Positions 1-8,445 of a stretch of 64,000 nt of DNA are shown here, in pieces. The notes under the pieces were generated by a model. That model saw nothing but the letters and a program-made list of their open reading frames with translations. It was not told the origin of the DNA and searched no databases. A program made the position numbers and the translations under genes. Within the stretch, counting starts at the first letter, position 1. Each line of letters opens with the position of its first letter. This DNA is from Arcobacter sp. (GTDB taxonomy: Bacteria; Campylobacterota; Campylobacteria; Campylobacterales; Arcobacteraceae): positions 62,001 through 126,000 of the forward strand of contig PKUJ01000010.1 of assembly GCA_002869565.1 (NCBI GenBank), written 5' to 3'.

Positions 1-2
1 CA

Positions 3-614
3 CCTTTAGTATATATGGTTCATGATTGGGATGGATTAACTGATTATGAAGTAAAAAGAGCAGAAATGTTAAATAAAATGGGTTATGCAACTTTTGCAGT
101 TGATTTATTTGGAAAAGGTATTAGACCAGAAGAAACATCCCAAAAGAAAAAACTAACTGGCGGATTATATAAAGACAGAGGAAAAATGAGAGCCCTTTTA
201 GTTGGAGGATTAGATACTGCAAAAAAAATAGGTGCAAATGTTGATAATGCAGTAGGTATTGGTTACTGTTTTGGAGGAGCTGCTATTTTAGAAATGGCAA
301 GATCTGGAGCAGAACTTAAAAAATTTATTCCTTTTCATGGGGGACTTAAAACTCCAGAAGGAGAAGATTATTCAAAAACTAAAGGTGAAATTGTAGTATT
401 CCACGGTAGTGCAGACAAATCTGTGAGTATGCAAGATTTTGCAAAATTAACTGATGAGTTAGAAAAAGCTGGAATAGCTCATGAAATGCACACTTATAGT
501 GGAGCACCTCATGCATTTTCAGTAATTGGTTCAAAAAGATATCATAAAAGAGCAGATGAAAGTTCTTGGGCTAGATTTAGCGAAGTTTTAGATGAAACAT
601 TAAAAAATAAATAA
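3..614 (+). CDS. Dienelactone hydrolase family protein (5' partial)
   Basis: Alpha/beta hydrolase of the dienelactone hydrolase family, probably a cytoplasmic esterase; the true substrate is unknown. The reading frame is open to the window edge (codons Pro-Leu-Val-Tyr precede the first ATG at 15) and family members have residues before this Trp-Asp-Gly region, so the start lies outside the window. Counting from that ATG, the nucleophile Cys85 sits in GYCFGG, Asp134 in FHGSADKS and His166 in GAPHAFS, giving the Cys-Asp-His triad. A hairpin terminator follows the stop and separates it from the convergent lysE-type gene. The family call is firm; the metabolic role is not. Confidence 0.85.
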   Translation, partial: PLVYMVHDWDGLTDYEVKRAEMLNKMGYATFAVDLFGKGIRPEETSQKKKLTGGLYKDRGKMRALLVGGLDTAKKIGANVDNAVGIGYCFGGAAILEMARSGAELKKFIPFHGGLKTPEGEDYSKTKGEIVVFHGSADKSVSMQDFAKLTDELEKAGIAHEMHTYSGAPHAFSVIGSKRYHKRADESSWARFSEVLDETLKNK

Positions 615-640
615 AGGGTTTTTCCCCTTTATTTATTTTT
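609..640. terminator. Bidirectional terminator between convergent genes
   Basis: Inverted repeat AAATAAAGGG / CCCTTTATTT with a six-base spacer, followed by a T run on the plus strand and an A/T-rich flank on the minus strand. It lies exactly between the hydrolase stop and the end of the convergent transporter gene. Confidence 0.7.
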
Positions 641-642
641 AT

Positions 643-1245
643 CTAAAACTGTAAAAAATTTATAATAATCAAAGATAAAGCTGAAAATATAAGTATAAAT
701 CCCATTGTCATATTAAATACTCTTAATCTAAGTTCTGTATTTAAAAACTTCGTAGTTTTATCTCCTAATACACCCCAAAAAGAGAGACACAAATAACATA
801 CAATAAAATATAAGATTATAAAAATTATAAGGTTTGTTTTATTACTTGCAAATAAAGAGACCCCAGCAATGCAAGCTAGCCAAGCCTTTGGATTTAACCA
901 TTGCAATAAAAAGCCTTCATAAAACCTCAATGTTTTATTACTACTTTGCCCATCTAAAGAAGATATTGAAGTTGCAATTTTGTAGCCCATATATATTATA
1001 AATAAAGAACCTACTATTTCTATATAAAAAAGAAAATTTGGACTTGACAATAAAAATTTTTGAAACCCAAAGGCTATTATAACTAGAAGTAAAGTAAACC
1101 CAATAGTAGCACCAGATATAAAAGCAAAGGTTTTTTTAAAACCATAATTTATACCAGATGAGACAATCATCATATTAACTGGACCAGGGGATATTGACAT
1201 AACAAAAGATAAAGATAACATAGAAAGAAGAATAGCAAAAGTCAT
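643..1245 (-). CDS. LysE/RhtB family amino-acid exporter
   Basis: Inner-membrane exporter of the LysE superfamily (200 residues, the usual length). The N-terminal segment carries the family motif SISPGPVN and about six hydrophobic segments can be drawn. Substrates in the family are amino acids or small metabolites; none can be assigned here. It lies just downstream of the AraC regulator at 1300-2109 on the same strand, 54 bases away, so the regulator may control it. Codon use looks like the rest of the window. Confidence 0.85.
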   Translation of the reverse strand: MTFAILLSMLSLSFVMSISPGPVNMMIVSSGINYGFKKTFAFISGATIGFTLLLVIIAFGFQKFLLSSPNFLFYIEIVGSLFIIYMGYKIATSISSLDGQSSNKTLRFYEGFLLQWLNPKAWLACIAGVSLFASNKTNLIIFIILYFIVCYLCLSFWGVLGDKTTKFLNTELRLRVFNMTMGFILIFSALSLIIINFLQF

Positions 1246-1299
1246 AAAGTTTCCTAAAGTTTAAATATTTAGGAAAGTATATAAAATTATGAAAAAAAG

Positions 1300-2109
1300 T
1301 TATTGTACAAAATTGAGTCTATACTCTTTTGGTGTAGTTGCAACTATCTTTAAAAAGTTTCTATGAAAATGACTTTGGTCAAAGAAGCCACACTCCAAAG
1401 CAGTATCAACAATTGAGTAACCTTTTTTTAGTAACTCTTTTGATTTATTTATTTTTAAATTTAATAAATATGAGTGAGGTGTCATATTCATTTGATTTTT
1501 AAAAAGTCTAATAATATAAAAAGAGTTTAAGTCAAATTTTAAAGATAAATCTTCTAAAGAGATATTTTCTTTATAATTCTCTTCTAAAAAAGTAACTATC
1601 TCTTTAAACTTTTCATCTACTAATATTTCTTTGTCTTCTTGTAAAAATAGAGCAAAAAATTCCATAAAAAAGTTTATTAATTCATTCTCTTTTTCTTCAT
1701 ATGTGTAATCTAAAAATAGATATTCGCATAAAGATATATATTTATTATAAACAGATTCATCTTCTAACAAATCAGAAGGTACAGGTACAAAACTATCTAT
1801 TTCACTATTTACTAATTTTTGTATATTCATACACCAAGAAGGGTCAAGATACATCATATAATATTTGTTTAATATTTCTGTGCAAGAATTACAAGAGTGA
1901 ACAGCATTTGGATTCATGATGCTTAACATATTTTTATCCAAAGTGTAACTTTTATCGTTGTTTGTATAAATACTTACACCCTCTTTATTTACTCCTAAAG
2001 AAAAAGTACTGTGAAAATGTCTTTTATAATGTTTGTTTGAGTTTGAATATCGAAGTTCTATAAAAGGTAGATCTTCATTTATAAAAGTTTTAGTAAATAC
2101 TTTATTCAT
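1300..2109 (-). CDS. AraC family transcriptional regulator
   Basis: DNA-binding regulator with an N-terminal cupin-like sensing domain (HFHSTFSLGV region) and a C-terminal AraC double helix-turn-helix of about 100 residues ending in the classic FFDQSHFHRNFLK motif. The ORF also opens at 2124, but that ATG overlaps the AGGAG ribosome binding site; the ATG at 2109, four bases after AGGAG, is preferred and gives 269 residues. It precedes the LysE-type exporter on the same strand, suggesting local control. It is clearly related to the second AraC gene at 5723-6538 in both domains. The ligand is unknown. Confidence 0.85.
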   Translation of the reverse strand: MNKVFTKTFINEDLPFIELRYSNSNKHYKRHFHSTFSLGVNKEGVSIYTNNDKSYTLDKNMLSIMNPNAVHSCNSCTEILNKYYMMYLDPSWCMNIQKLVNSEIDSFVPVPSDLLEDESVYNKYISLCEYLFLDYTYEEKENELINFFMEFFALFLQEDKEILVDEKFKEIVTFLEENYKENISLEDLSLKFDLNSFYIIRLFKNQMNMTPHSYLLNLKINKSKELLKKGYSIVDTALECGFFDQSHFHRNFLKIVATTPKEYRLNFVQ

Positions 2110-2227
2110 AATGCTCCTAAACAAACCCTATTTAATAAAACGAATAATATCTAAAAAGTCTATTTTAGTAAAGCAGATTTATCTTTATCAATTTTTAGTT
2201 ATAATTGCAAAAAAATTAGGATAAAAC

Positions 2228-2491
2228 ATGAGCAAAGTTACAGAACTAGAAACACTATTAAAAAAAGATATTATGATTGAACTTGAAGAATCAATTGAAG
2301 ATTTAGTTTCAAAAGTTAAAAAAAAGAACAATGATAAAGCACTAAAAGAAGAGTTAAAATATATGAGAGATGTTCAAGCATATTTTGATGATGTTTTAGT
2401 TGATATTGATAAAAAAATACTTACAGAAGATGATGCAGAAGAAATTTTAGATGCCTTACAAGATATGAAAATAGAAAATCAAGAAATTTAA
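2228..2491 (+). CDS. Conserved hypothetical acidic protein
   Basis: I do not recognise a domain. The 87-residue product is highly charged, rich in Glu, Asp and Lys, with no membrane segment or signal peptide; its pattern of LEESIEDL and DAEEILDALQDM suggests helices that could form a coiled coil. An AGGA ribosome binding site lies six bases before the ATG. It is transcribed divergently from the AraC gene and stands alone; the following 138 bases hold only an AT-rich promoter-like stretch. Its compactness and clear RBS make it a likely real gene. Confidence 0.7.
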   Translation: MSKVTELETLLKKDIMIELEESIEDLVSKVKKKNNDKALKEELKYMRDVQAYFDDVLVDIDKKILTEDDAEEILDALQDMKIENQEI

Positions 2492-2629
2492 ACAGTTTAT
2501 ACTTGACTAAATCACTTTTATTTATAAAAACTTAAATTTATTTTCTAATAAAAGTGATATATCTACTATTTATACTTTTACTTATATAATACAACCAATT
2601 TAAACTATATTAAATTAGTAGGAAATAAA

Positions 2630-3709
2630 ATGTTCAATTTAGAAACTTATCAAATAGTAAACATATTAGGCTTAATAATAGGTCTTGCTCTAGGAGCAAT
2701 AGCCCAAAAAAATCAATTTTGTTTTAGTGGATCAATAAAAGATTACATATTAACTAAATCTACAATGAGAGGATCATCTGTAATTTTAGCAATGATAATC
2801 TCTATTGTATCTACCTATGTCATTGCGTCTTTTTATGAATTGGATTTAACTGAAACTCCCTATTATAAAGAAAATATAAACTATTTTGTAATAATCCTTG
2901 GTGGATTACTATTTGGTATAGGAATGATGTTATCAGATGGTTGTAGCAATAGACACCTAATCAAATTTGCTCAAGGAGATATTAACTCTCTTATAGTTTT
3001 AGTATTTATTGCTATCTTTGGTTATTCAACTGCAAAAGGATTGTTTGCTGAAATTTTCAATCCAATAATAAACAACCCTACTTTGATTGAATGGTCTTCA
3101 TATATTGGAAATGTTAGCATGAATATCTACTTTATAGTTGGAGTACTAGTTCTTCTATTAATTTTTATTGTAAAAAAAGCGAAAAGATTGTTATCACTTT
3201 GGGATGGAGTTTTAATCGGTCTTCTTATAGCTGCTTCTTGGTTTGTAACAGGTGTAATTGGAGAAGAAAGTATGGAAAGAGTTATTGAACTATCTGGTAT
3301 TACTTTTGTTTATCCAACTGCAAAAAGTATGGAATTTTTTACATACTATCAAATTTCAGAACTTAACTTTTCAATCAGCTTAGTTTTTGGTGTTATTGCT
3401 GGAGCTTTTTTAATGTCAAAACTAAATAGAAGGTATAGTTTTGGATGTACAGCAGCAAAAGGTCAACACAAAGTAAAATATAACATAATAGGTGGAAGCT
3501 TAATGGGAACAGGTGGAATTTTATCTATTGGTTGTACAGTTGGGCAAGGACTAACAGGTATGTCAACATTAGCTTTCGCTTCTTTAGTAGCAATTGTTTC
3601 TATATTTGTATCAGGAACCATAACTGCAATTATTCTAAACAAAAAAAGTAAACTACCAATGTGTTTTATCTTTGAGTGGAAAGATAATGCACCAAATTAT
3701 CATATTTAA
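2630..3709 (+). CDS. YeeE/YedE family sulfur-compound transporter
   Basis: Polytopic inner-membrane protein of 359 residues with internal duplication. It carries the Cys-centred motifs of the YeeE/YedE (TsuA, thiosulfate uptake) family: FCFSGSIKD near the N terminus, SDGCSNRHLIK, FGCTAAKG and IGCTVGQGLTG. In characterised members conserved Cys residues of this kind handle thiosulfate or other sulfur donors in transit. No TusA-like (TsuB) partner is adjacent, so the exact substrate is inference. An RBS (AGGA) lies before the ATG at 2630 and a strong terminator follows the stop. Confidence 0.85.
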   Translation: MFNLETYQIVNILGLIIGLALGAIAQKNQFCFSGSIKDYILTKSTMRGSSVILAMIISIVSTYVIASFYELDLTETPYYKENINYFVIILGGLLFGIGMMLSDGCSNRHLIKFAQGDINSLIVLVFIAIFGYSTAKGLFAEIFNPIINNPTLIEWSSYIGNVSMNIYFIVGVLVLLLIFIVKKAKRLLSLWDGVLIGLLIAASWFVTGVIGEESMERVIELSGITFVYPTAKSMEFFTYYQISELNFSISLVFGVIAGAFLMSKLNRRYSFGCTAAKGQHKVKYNIIGGSLMGTGGILSIGCTVGQGLTGMSTLAFASLVAIVSIFVSGTITAIILNKKSKLPMCFIFEWKDNAPNYHI

Positions 3710-3726
3710 TTATAATAACTTCTTAT

Positions 3727-3759
3727 AAAAAGGATATTTTTGAAAAGAATATCCTTTTT
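3727..3759 (+). terminator. Rho-independent terminator after the YeeE/YedE gene
   Basis: Perfect 12-bp stem AAAAAGGATATT / AATATCCTTTTT with a nine-base loop and a T run on the 3' side, 18 bases after the stop codon at 3709. Confidence 0.85.
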
Positions 3760-3769
3760 ATTATTTACC

Positions 3770-3789
3770 ATAAATGAATATTCATTTAT
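3770..3789. promoter_or_regulatory. 20-bp perfect palindrome, candidate operator
   Basis: ATAAATGAATATTCATTTAT is a perfect dyad located 140 bases before the small membrane-protein gene at 3930 and clear of the upstream terminator. Size and symmetry suit a dimeric repressor, for example a TetR-type protein. No matching second copy was noticed in the window, so the assignment is tentative. Confidence 0.35.
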
Positions 3790-3929
3790 AAGTTTTACTT
3801 ATATAAAGTGCTACATTATGTAATAATTATGTCAAAATAGCTTAAATATACTTTAAAATTTTTTACAATTATTTATAAATTTGCTAAGATTAAGATGCCT
3901 ATGAATCATTCCTAATATAAGGAGTTCTA

Positions 3930-4175
3930 ATGAGAATTTTGCTTTATGGATTTGTTATTGGTTTAATAATGCCAATAATTGGAATGTTATTGTTTTTACA
4001 GTTTTCTCAAGCTGTAGGAGATACATTGTTAATTCCAATGTATATACTTGCAGGTATATTCGAGGAACCATTTTGGTATCTAAGTTTAGGGCAAAAAGCA
4101 GTTTTATTTGCTCTATGTGGAATTTTTTATTCCTTTTTTATTGGGTGTTTACAAGTTTCACCTAATAAAAACTAA
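3930..4175 (+). CDS. Small hypothetical membrane protein
   Basis: An 81-residue protein with an ATG preceded by AAGGAG at good spacing. Two hydrophobic stretches are visible: the N-terminal Leu/Ile-rich run from about residue 3 and a second from about residue 60. I recognise no family. It stands alone between a terminator and the convergent permease-arsR operon, downstream of a 20-bp palindrome that may control it. The clear RBS supports a real gene; the function is unknown. Confidence 0.6.
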   Translation: MRILLYGFVIGLIMPIIGMLLFLQFSQAVGDTLLIPMYILAGIFEEPFWYLSLGQKAVLFALCGIFYSFFIGCLQVSPNKN

Positions 4176-4239
4176 AGTCAAATAAATTGCGTCAAGAGAC
4201 ATCTTGATAAACCCTATTGATTCTTAGGCTATTTTATTT

Positions 4240-4527
4240 TTATATTCCTACACAACATTGATCTTTAAGAAGAGCAACTACTTCATTTAACACTTCATAA
4301 TTTGCAGTACAAAAAAGTGTTCGTCCCTCTCTTCTTTGAATAACTAAATTTGCAGACATAAGTTTTGTAATATGATGAGAAAGAGTTGAACCTGGAACAT
4401 TCAGTTTTTCTTGAATAGTACCTACAGGAAGACCTTCTTCTCCAGCTTTGACTAAAAGTTTAAAAATCTTAAGCCTTGTAATATTTCCAAGCTCAGCTAA
4501 GCATTTTGATAATTGTTCATCATTCAT
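4240..4527 (-). CDS. ArsR/SmtB family metalloregulator
   Basis: A 95-residue winged-helix repressor: the core (LGNITRLKIFKLL, then the recognition helix region GSTLSHHITKLM) is typical of ArsR. The C terminus ends in a vicinal Cys pair (DQCCVGI), a plausible thiolate site for arsenite or a soft metal; this is inference from family behaviour. It is the second gene of an operon with the permease 32 bases upstream and would be autoregulated through the dyads at 5615-5638 and 5669-5686. Which metal it senses cannot be told from sequence. Confidence 0.85.
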   Translation of the reverse strand: MNDEQLSKCLAELGNITRLKIFKLLVKAGEEGLPVGTIQEKLNVPGSTLSHHITKLMSANLVIQRREGRTLFCTANYEVLNEVVALLKDQCCVGI

Positions 4528-4559
4528 ACGCTATCTCCTTTTGATAAAATTATTATACC

Positions 4560-5597
4560 TTATGAAAAATAGATATTGACTAAATATCCACACCCTATTG
4601 CCATTGTAAAAACTGCAAAAATAAATGCCATCATTATTGGTAATTTAAATATCTTTTTAAGCATTATCATTTCAGGTAAACTAGCACCTGCTCCTGCAAC
4701 TGTAAGGGCTAAAATAGAGCCCATATTTACCCCACTATCAATTAATTCAGGTCCAAGCCCAACCATTGTTGAAGCTCTAATATATAATGGTATTCCTATA
4801 ATAGCTGAAAAAGGTACTGCAAATATATTATCATTTCCAGCATACTCTTTTAAAATAGTATCGGGAACAAAACCATGAACAAAAGCTCCAATTCCTATAC
4901 CTATAGCAATATATGGAACAAAAGATAAAAACTGTTTCCATGTTAAAAGTACTATACTTTTATTAAATACTTTTTCTTTCCATGACTTTAAATCCTCTTT
5001 TATTGGCATATTACAAGAACTATTTTCTTCTGAAAAAGTATTAACTTTTGGTGTACAACAACTGTTTGTTTGCTCTTTTTTTATTGAAAAAACAGCCTCT
5101 TTTGGCTTTGTTGCAAAACTTGGAGTATTACTCTCACAACAAGAGCTTTGAATAATAGGTTCATCTCTTTTAATATACTTCTCAAATCCAAGTTTTTCAA
5201 GAGTATAACCAGCACTTAATGAAGCAATAAATGCAACAATTGAATATATAACTGTCACTTCAAGTCCAAAGGTCATAAAAAATACAATAACTACAATTGG
5301 ATTTAAAAGTGGAGAAGTAAAAAGAAAAGTCATAATAGGTCCAAATCCTGCTTTTGCTTTTATCAATCCCATTGTCAAAGGAATAGATGAACAACTACAA
5401 AATGGCGTTATACTTCCAAGTCCTGAGGCAATAAAATATCCGCTTTTATTTGATGATAAAATTCTTTGAACCTTCTCTGGGTTTAAAAGAGTATTTAAAA
5501 TTTCTACCAAAAATGATACTGCTAAAAATAGAACTGATAACTCAATAAATCCAAAAATAAAAAAACTCAATGCTTCTTGAAAATTTACTAAACTCAT
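4560..5597 (-). CDS. DUF318-type permease with Cys-rich loop (metal or arsenical efflux candidate)
   Basis: A 345-residue permease of the family that includes ArsP organoarsenical exporters and the SO_0444-type Cu/Zn efflux proteins. The first half carries the signature FCSCSSIPLTMGLIKAKAG and ends in SPLLNPIVV; the second half repeats the fold (IGIPLYIRASTMVGLG). Between them is a hydrophilic segment, about residues 148-205, with clustered Cys (SSCCES, NSCCTP, SSCNMP), which suggests soft-metal binding on the cytoplasmic side. It is co-transcribed with the ArsR gene. Exporter function is well supported; choosing between arsenical and Cu/Zn is not possible here. Confidence 0.8.
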   Translation of the reverse strand: MSLVNFQEALSFFIFGFIELSVLFLAVSFLVEILNTLLNPEKVQRILSSNKSGYFIASGLGSITPFCSCSSIPLTMGLIKAKAGFGPIMTFLFTSPLLNPIVVIVFFMTFGLEVTVIYSIVAFIASLSAGYTLEKLGFEKYIKRDEPIIQSSCCESNTPSFATKPKEAVFSIKKEQTNSCCTPKVNTFSEENSSCNMPIKEDLKSWKEKVFNKSIVLLTWKQFLSFVPYIAIGIGIGAFVHGFVPDTILKEYAGNDNIFAVPFSAIIGIPLYIRASTMVGLGPELIDSGVNMGSILALTVAGAGASLPEMIMLKKIFKLPIMMAFIFAVFTMAIGCGYLVNIYFS

Positions 5598-5614
5598 TTT
5601 TAATCCTTTATTAG

Positions 5615-5638
5615 TTCTATATTTCTAAATATATAGAA
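5615..5638. promoter_or_regulatory. Candidate ArsR operator, proximal dyad
   Basis: TTCTATAT / ATATAGAA arms separated by eight bases, 18 bases upstream of the permease start. The arms share the ATATAG core with the second dyad at 5669-5686, as expected for paired sites of one regulator in this promoter. Confidence 0.45.
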
Positions 5639-5668
5639 TTATTTCACATGATAACTTAAAAGAATCTT

Positions 5669-5686
5669 TATATTTCCAGAAATATA
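5669..5686. promoter_or_regulatory. Candidate ArsR operator, distal dyad
   Basis: TATATTTCCAGAAATATA is a perfect 8-2-8 inverted repeat upstream of the permease-arsR operon. AT-rich imperfect 12-2-12 type dyads are the usual ArsR/SmtB binding sites, so control by the ArsR encoded downstream is likely. Confidence 0.5.
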
Positions 5687-5722
5687 GAAATATAATAACA
5701 ATTGACATATTAATTAGATTGA

Positions 5723-6538
5723 TTATTTAATTAGAAAAGTATTTGGACTACTTGCAAAAAGTTTTTTAAAGTTTCTACTAAAATGACTCTGGTCATAAAA
5801 TCCTGATTTAGAAGCTACATAAGATATAGTATTGGTATTGTCTAAGAGTAGGTTTTTAGACCTATTAATTTTTTCATTAACCATAAAGGCATGGGGACTT
5901 AGTCCAAATTCTTTTTTAAAGATTCTACTTATATAAGTGCTGTTATATCCTGTATATGATGATAAATCTTCTAAAGATATATTTTCATCTAAGTTATCCA
6001 ACATATACTCTTTTGCCAAAGATATTAAACTTTTATCAATTTTATTAAATAGTTGTTTGCTTTCTTTAGGAATATTTGCACTGAATAAACTTGAAATAAA
6101 TTTGGCTATCTCTTTTTCAAAATTATAAAAGTTGCTATTCTTCTGTATTTTTTCACATATTTCTATAAGAGTTTCATATTCACATTGATTATTAATCATA
6201 TTTCTATCAAATAACATAAATTGATTATCTTGGGTTATATTTAACTTTTTTTGCAAATTAATACACCATTTTATATCTAAATAAAGAGTATAATAGCCTA
6301 TTGTTTTTATCTCACTCTCTTTTGAACAATGAACCTGATATGGATTAAATATTGCAATCTTGTTTTTAAGAAGGACCTCTGGAGTGTTTTCTTTTATAAA
6401 GTCAATATTAACTTTTCCATTTTCAAGACAAGATATACTTAACATATCATGAAAATGTTTTGAATAATTAGAAAAAAATTCTTTACTATAATTTAATTGA
6501 GCAAAGGTTTTACCACTATTTGTAAATAAATGTTTTAT
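5723..6538 (-). CDS. AraC family transcriptional regulator with ATA at the expected start
   Basis: C-terminal AraC double helix-turn-helix (SKSGFYDQSHFSRNFKKLF) and N-terminal cupin-like half. The first ATG, at 6445, is inside the conserved HFHDMLS segment, yet the frame stays open upstream for 32 codons and matches the N terminus of the paralogue at 1300-2109. The codon aligned with that paralogue's Met is ATA at 6538, six bases after AAGGA, and the codon two upstream is a TAA stop. Either ATA (or a rare alternative) initiates, or the start was lost by ATG to ATA. The neighbouring gate-domain gene is divergent and may be its target. Confidence 0.75.
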   Translation of the reverse strand: MKHLFTNSGKTFAQLNYSKEFFSNYSKHFHDMLSISCLENGKVNIDFIKENTPEVLLKNKIAIFNPYQVHCSKESEIKTIGYYTLYLDIKWCINLQKKLNITQDNQFMLFDRNMINNQCEYETLIEICEKIQKNSNFYNFEKEIAKFISSLFSANIPKESKQLFNKIDKSLISLAKEYMLDNLDENISLEDLSSYTGYNSTYISRIFKKEFGLSPHAFMVNEKINRSKNLLLDNTNTISYVASKSGFYDQSHFSRNFKKLFASSPNTFLIK

Positions 6539-6634
6539 TCTTTATCCTTTATTTCGCCAGAAGTTTAACTATTTTTTTATAAAAAGTTGATTTTATACAA
6601 GACAAGTTTTTTTATTTTATATAAAATTGCACTT

Positions 6635-7510
6635 ATGAATTATAAAGAAACATTAAATAAAGCACTTCAAAGTGCTTGGATTATTTTAAAGCTTGTAATA
6701 CCTATATATATCATTGCTGATATTTTATATTTTTACAATACTTTATCATATGTATCATTTTTAGTAGAACCATTTACAAGTATGATGGGACTTCCAGCTG
6801 AAACTTCATTAGCAATCATTAGTGGAATTTTTTTAAATCTTTACGCAGCAGTTGCCTTTGCCGCTCCACTAGAACTCACACCTCACCAGTGGAGTATTCT
6901 AGCCGTATTTCTTGGAGTTTGTCACTCCTTAGTAGTAGAGAGTGTAATTATGAAAAAAATTGGGATATCAAATATATACTCCTATTTACTAAGATTTATT
7001 GCTGGGTTGTTTTTAGCATATCTGACATACTTATTGCCATCTTCTTGGTTTGATGCAACAATTAGCGAAGCAGTATTTGAAAAAACAACTTATGATAATT
7101 TTCAAAGTCTTATATACGGGTCATTTACAAGTTCTATAAGCTTAAGTATTAAAATTATCGCACTTATAACTATTTTGATTTTTATAATGGATTTTATAAA
7201 AACAAGAAAATTTATACTTGAATCTCAAAAAAATGTAAGTAAAAGTTTTTCACTCACAGTTGGCATATTTTTAGGTATAACTTATGGAGCAGGAATACTT
7301 ATAAATGAAGCAAAATCTGGAAGCATAAGCAAAGAAGACCTTTTTTATATAGGTACTTTTTTGATGATATGCCATGCAATTATTGAAGATACACTTTTAT
7401 TTGTAATATTTGGTGCAGATTTTACTATGGTTATAGTTATACGAACTATTGGAGCTATTGTGTTATCCTATCTATTACTAAAAATATATCAAAAAAGGAC
7501 CAAATCATGA
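6635..7510 (+). CDS. Nucleoside-recognition (gate) domain membrane protein
   Basis: Integral membrane protein with two gate domains, seen in the repeated pattern of hydrophobic segments with polar turns (PFTSMMGLPAETSLAIISGIFLN-type region and ICHAIIEDTLLF). A longer frame opens at 6587 but the ATG at 6635, giving MNYKETLNKALQSAW and 291 residues, fits family starts better because the extra 16 residues are hydrophobic noise. Members resemble parts of the spore maturation and nucleoside transporter folds; substrate unknown. Its stop overlaps the next gene by ATGA, so the two form an operon. Confidence 0.75.
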   Translation: MNYKETLNKALQSAWIILKLVIPIYIIADILYFYNTLSYVSFLVEPFTSMMGLPAETSLAIISGIFLNLYAAVAFAAPLELTPHQWSILAVFLGVCHSLVVESVIMKKIGISNIYSYLLRFIAGLFLAYLTYLLPSSWFDATISEAVFEKTTYDNFQSLIYGSFTSSISLSIKIIALITILIFIMDFIKTRKFILESQKNVSKSFSLTVGIFLGITYGAGILINEAKSGSISKEDLFYIGTFLMICHAIIEDTLLFVIFGADFTMVIVIRTIGAIVLSYLLLKIYQKRTKS

Positions 7511-8430
7511 GTATGATGATTGTTGCAAAAAATAAAGATATTAATCCATGGATACAAAATTTTAAAGAATATAATAAAGATATTGATATACAAATATATC
7601 CAGATATTGAAGATAAAGATACTATAACTTTCGCGCTAGTCTGGTCAAAAAATGATATTGATTTTACACAATTTAAAAATCTAAAATGTATTAGTTCTAT
7701 GGGTGCAGGTATTGATCATATTCTTTGTAATACAAGCATATCAAAAGATATTTATATAACTAAAATAATTGATACTCAACTAGTAAACTCTATGTGGGAA
7801 TACTTACTTACATCTGTAATGAATGTAGTTACCAATCATTACAAATATATCTTTCAGAAAAAAGATAAAATCTGGAATATTATTGATTCAATAAAACCTA
7901 TTAAAGATACAACAATAACTCTACTAGGGTTAGGTCAAATAGGAAGTTATGCAGCACAAAGTTTTGCAAATATGAACTTCAAGGTAAAAGGATATTCCAG
8001 AAGTAAAAAAGAGATAAAAAATGTTACAAGCTATACAATACTAGAAGAATCCATCAAAGACTCCGATATTATTATCAATCTTCTTCCACTTACAAAAGAG
8101 ACTGAATATATTTTAAATAGTAACTTTTTTGCAAAAGTGAAAAAAGGAGCTTATATTATCAACGTAGGAAGAGGAAAACATCTTAAAGAAGAAGATTTAC
8201 TTCAAGCTATAAATGAACAAAAACTAAGTGGAGCAACACTTGATGTATTTGACAAAGAACCATTATCAGAGAATAGTCCTTTATGGAATAATGACAAAAT
8301 AATTATTACACCCCATAGCGCTTCTATCACAAATCCACAGTCTGTGACAAAACAAATTATGACAAACTACAGTATAATAGAAAAAAAAGGTATTCCTCAT
8401 AATATAGTTGATGCTAAAAAAGGATACTAA
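7507..8430 (+). CDS. D-isomer specific 2-hydroxyacid dehydrogenase (GhrA-like)
   Basis: Cytoplasmic NAD(P)-dependent reductase of 307 residues. The Rossmann motif is LGLGQIGSYAAQSF near residue 138; the catalytic Arg lies in NVGRGKHL, the Glu in DVFDKEPL and the His in ITPHSAS. Length and pattern suit glyoxylate/hydroxypyruvate reductase A, though 2-keto acid specificity cannot be read from sequence. It starts inside the stop of the gate-domain gene (ATGA overlap) and is followed after 15 bases by the AcpH-like gene, so all three are probably co-transcribed. Confidence 0.85.
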   Translation: MSMMIVAKNKDINPWIQNFKEYNKDIDIQIYPDIEDKDTITFALVWSKNDIDFTQFKNLKCISSMGAGIDHILCNTSISKDIYITKIIDTQLVNSMWEYLLTSVMNVVTNHYKYIFQKKDKIWNIIDSIKPIKDTTITLLGLGQIGSYAAQSFANMNFKVKGYSRSKKEIKNVTSYTILEESIKDSDIIINLLPLTKETEYILNSNFFAKVKKGAYIINVGRGKHLKEEDLLQAINEQKLSGATLDVFDKEPLSENSPLWNNDKIIITPHSASITNPQSVTKQIMTNYSIIEKKGIPHNIVDAKKGY

Positions 8431-8445
8431 AATAACAGGGAATAA

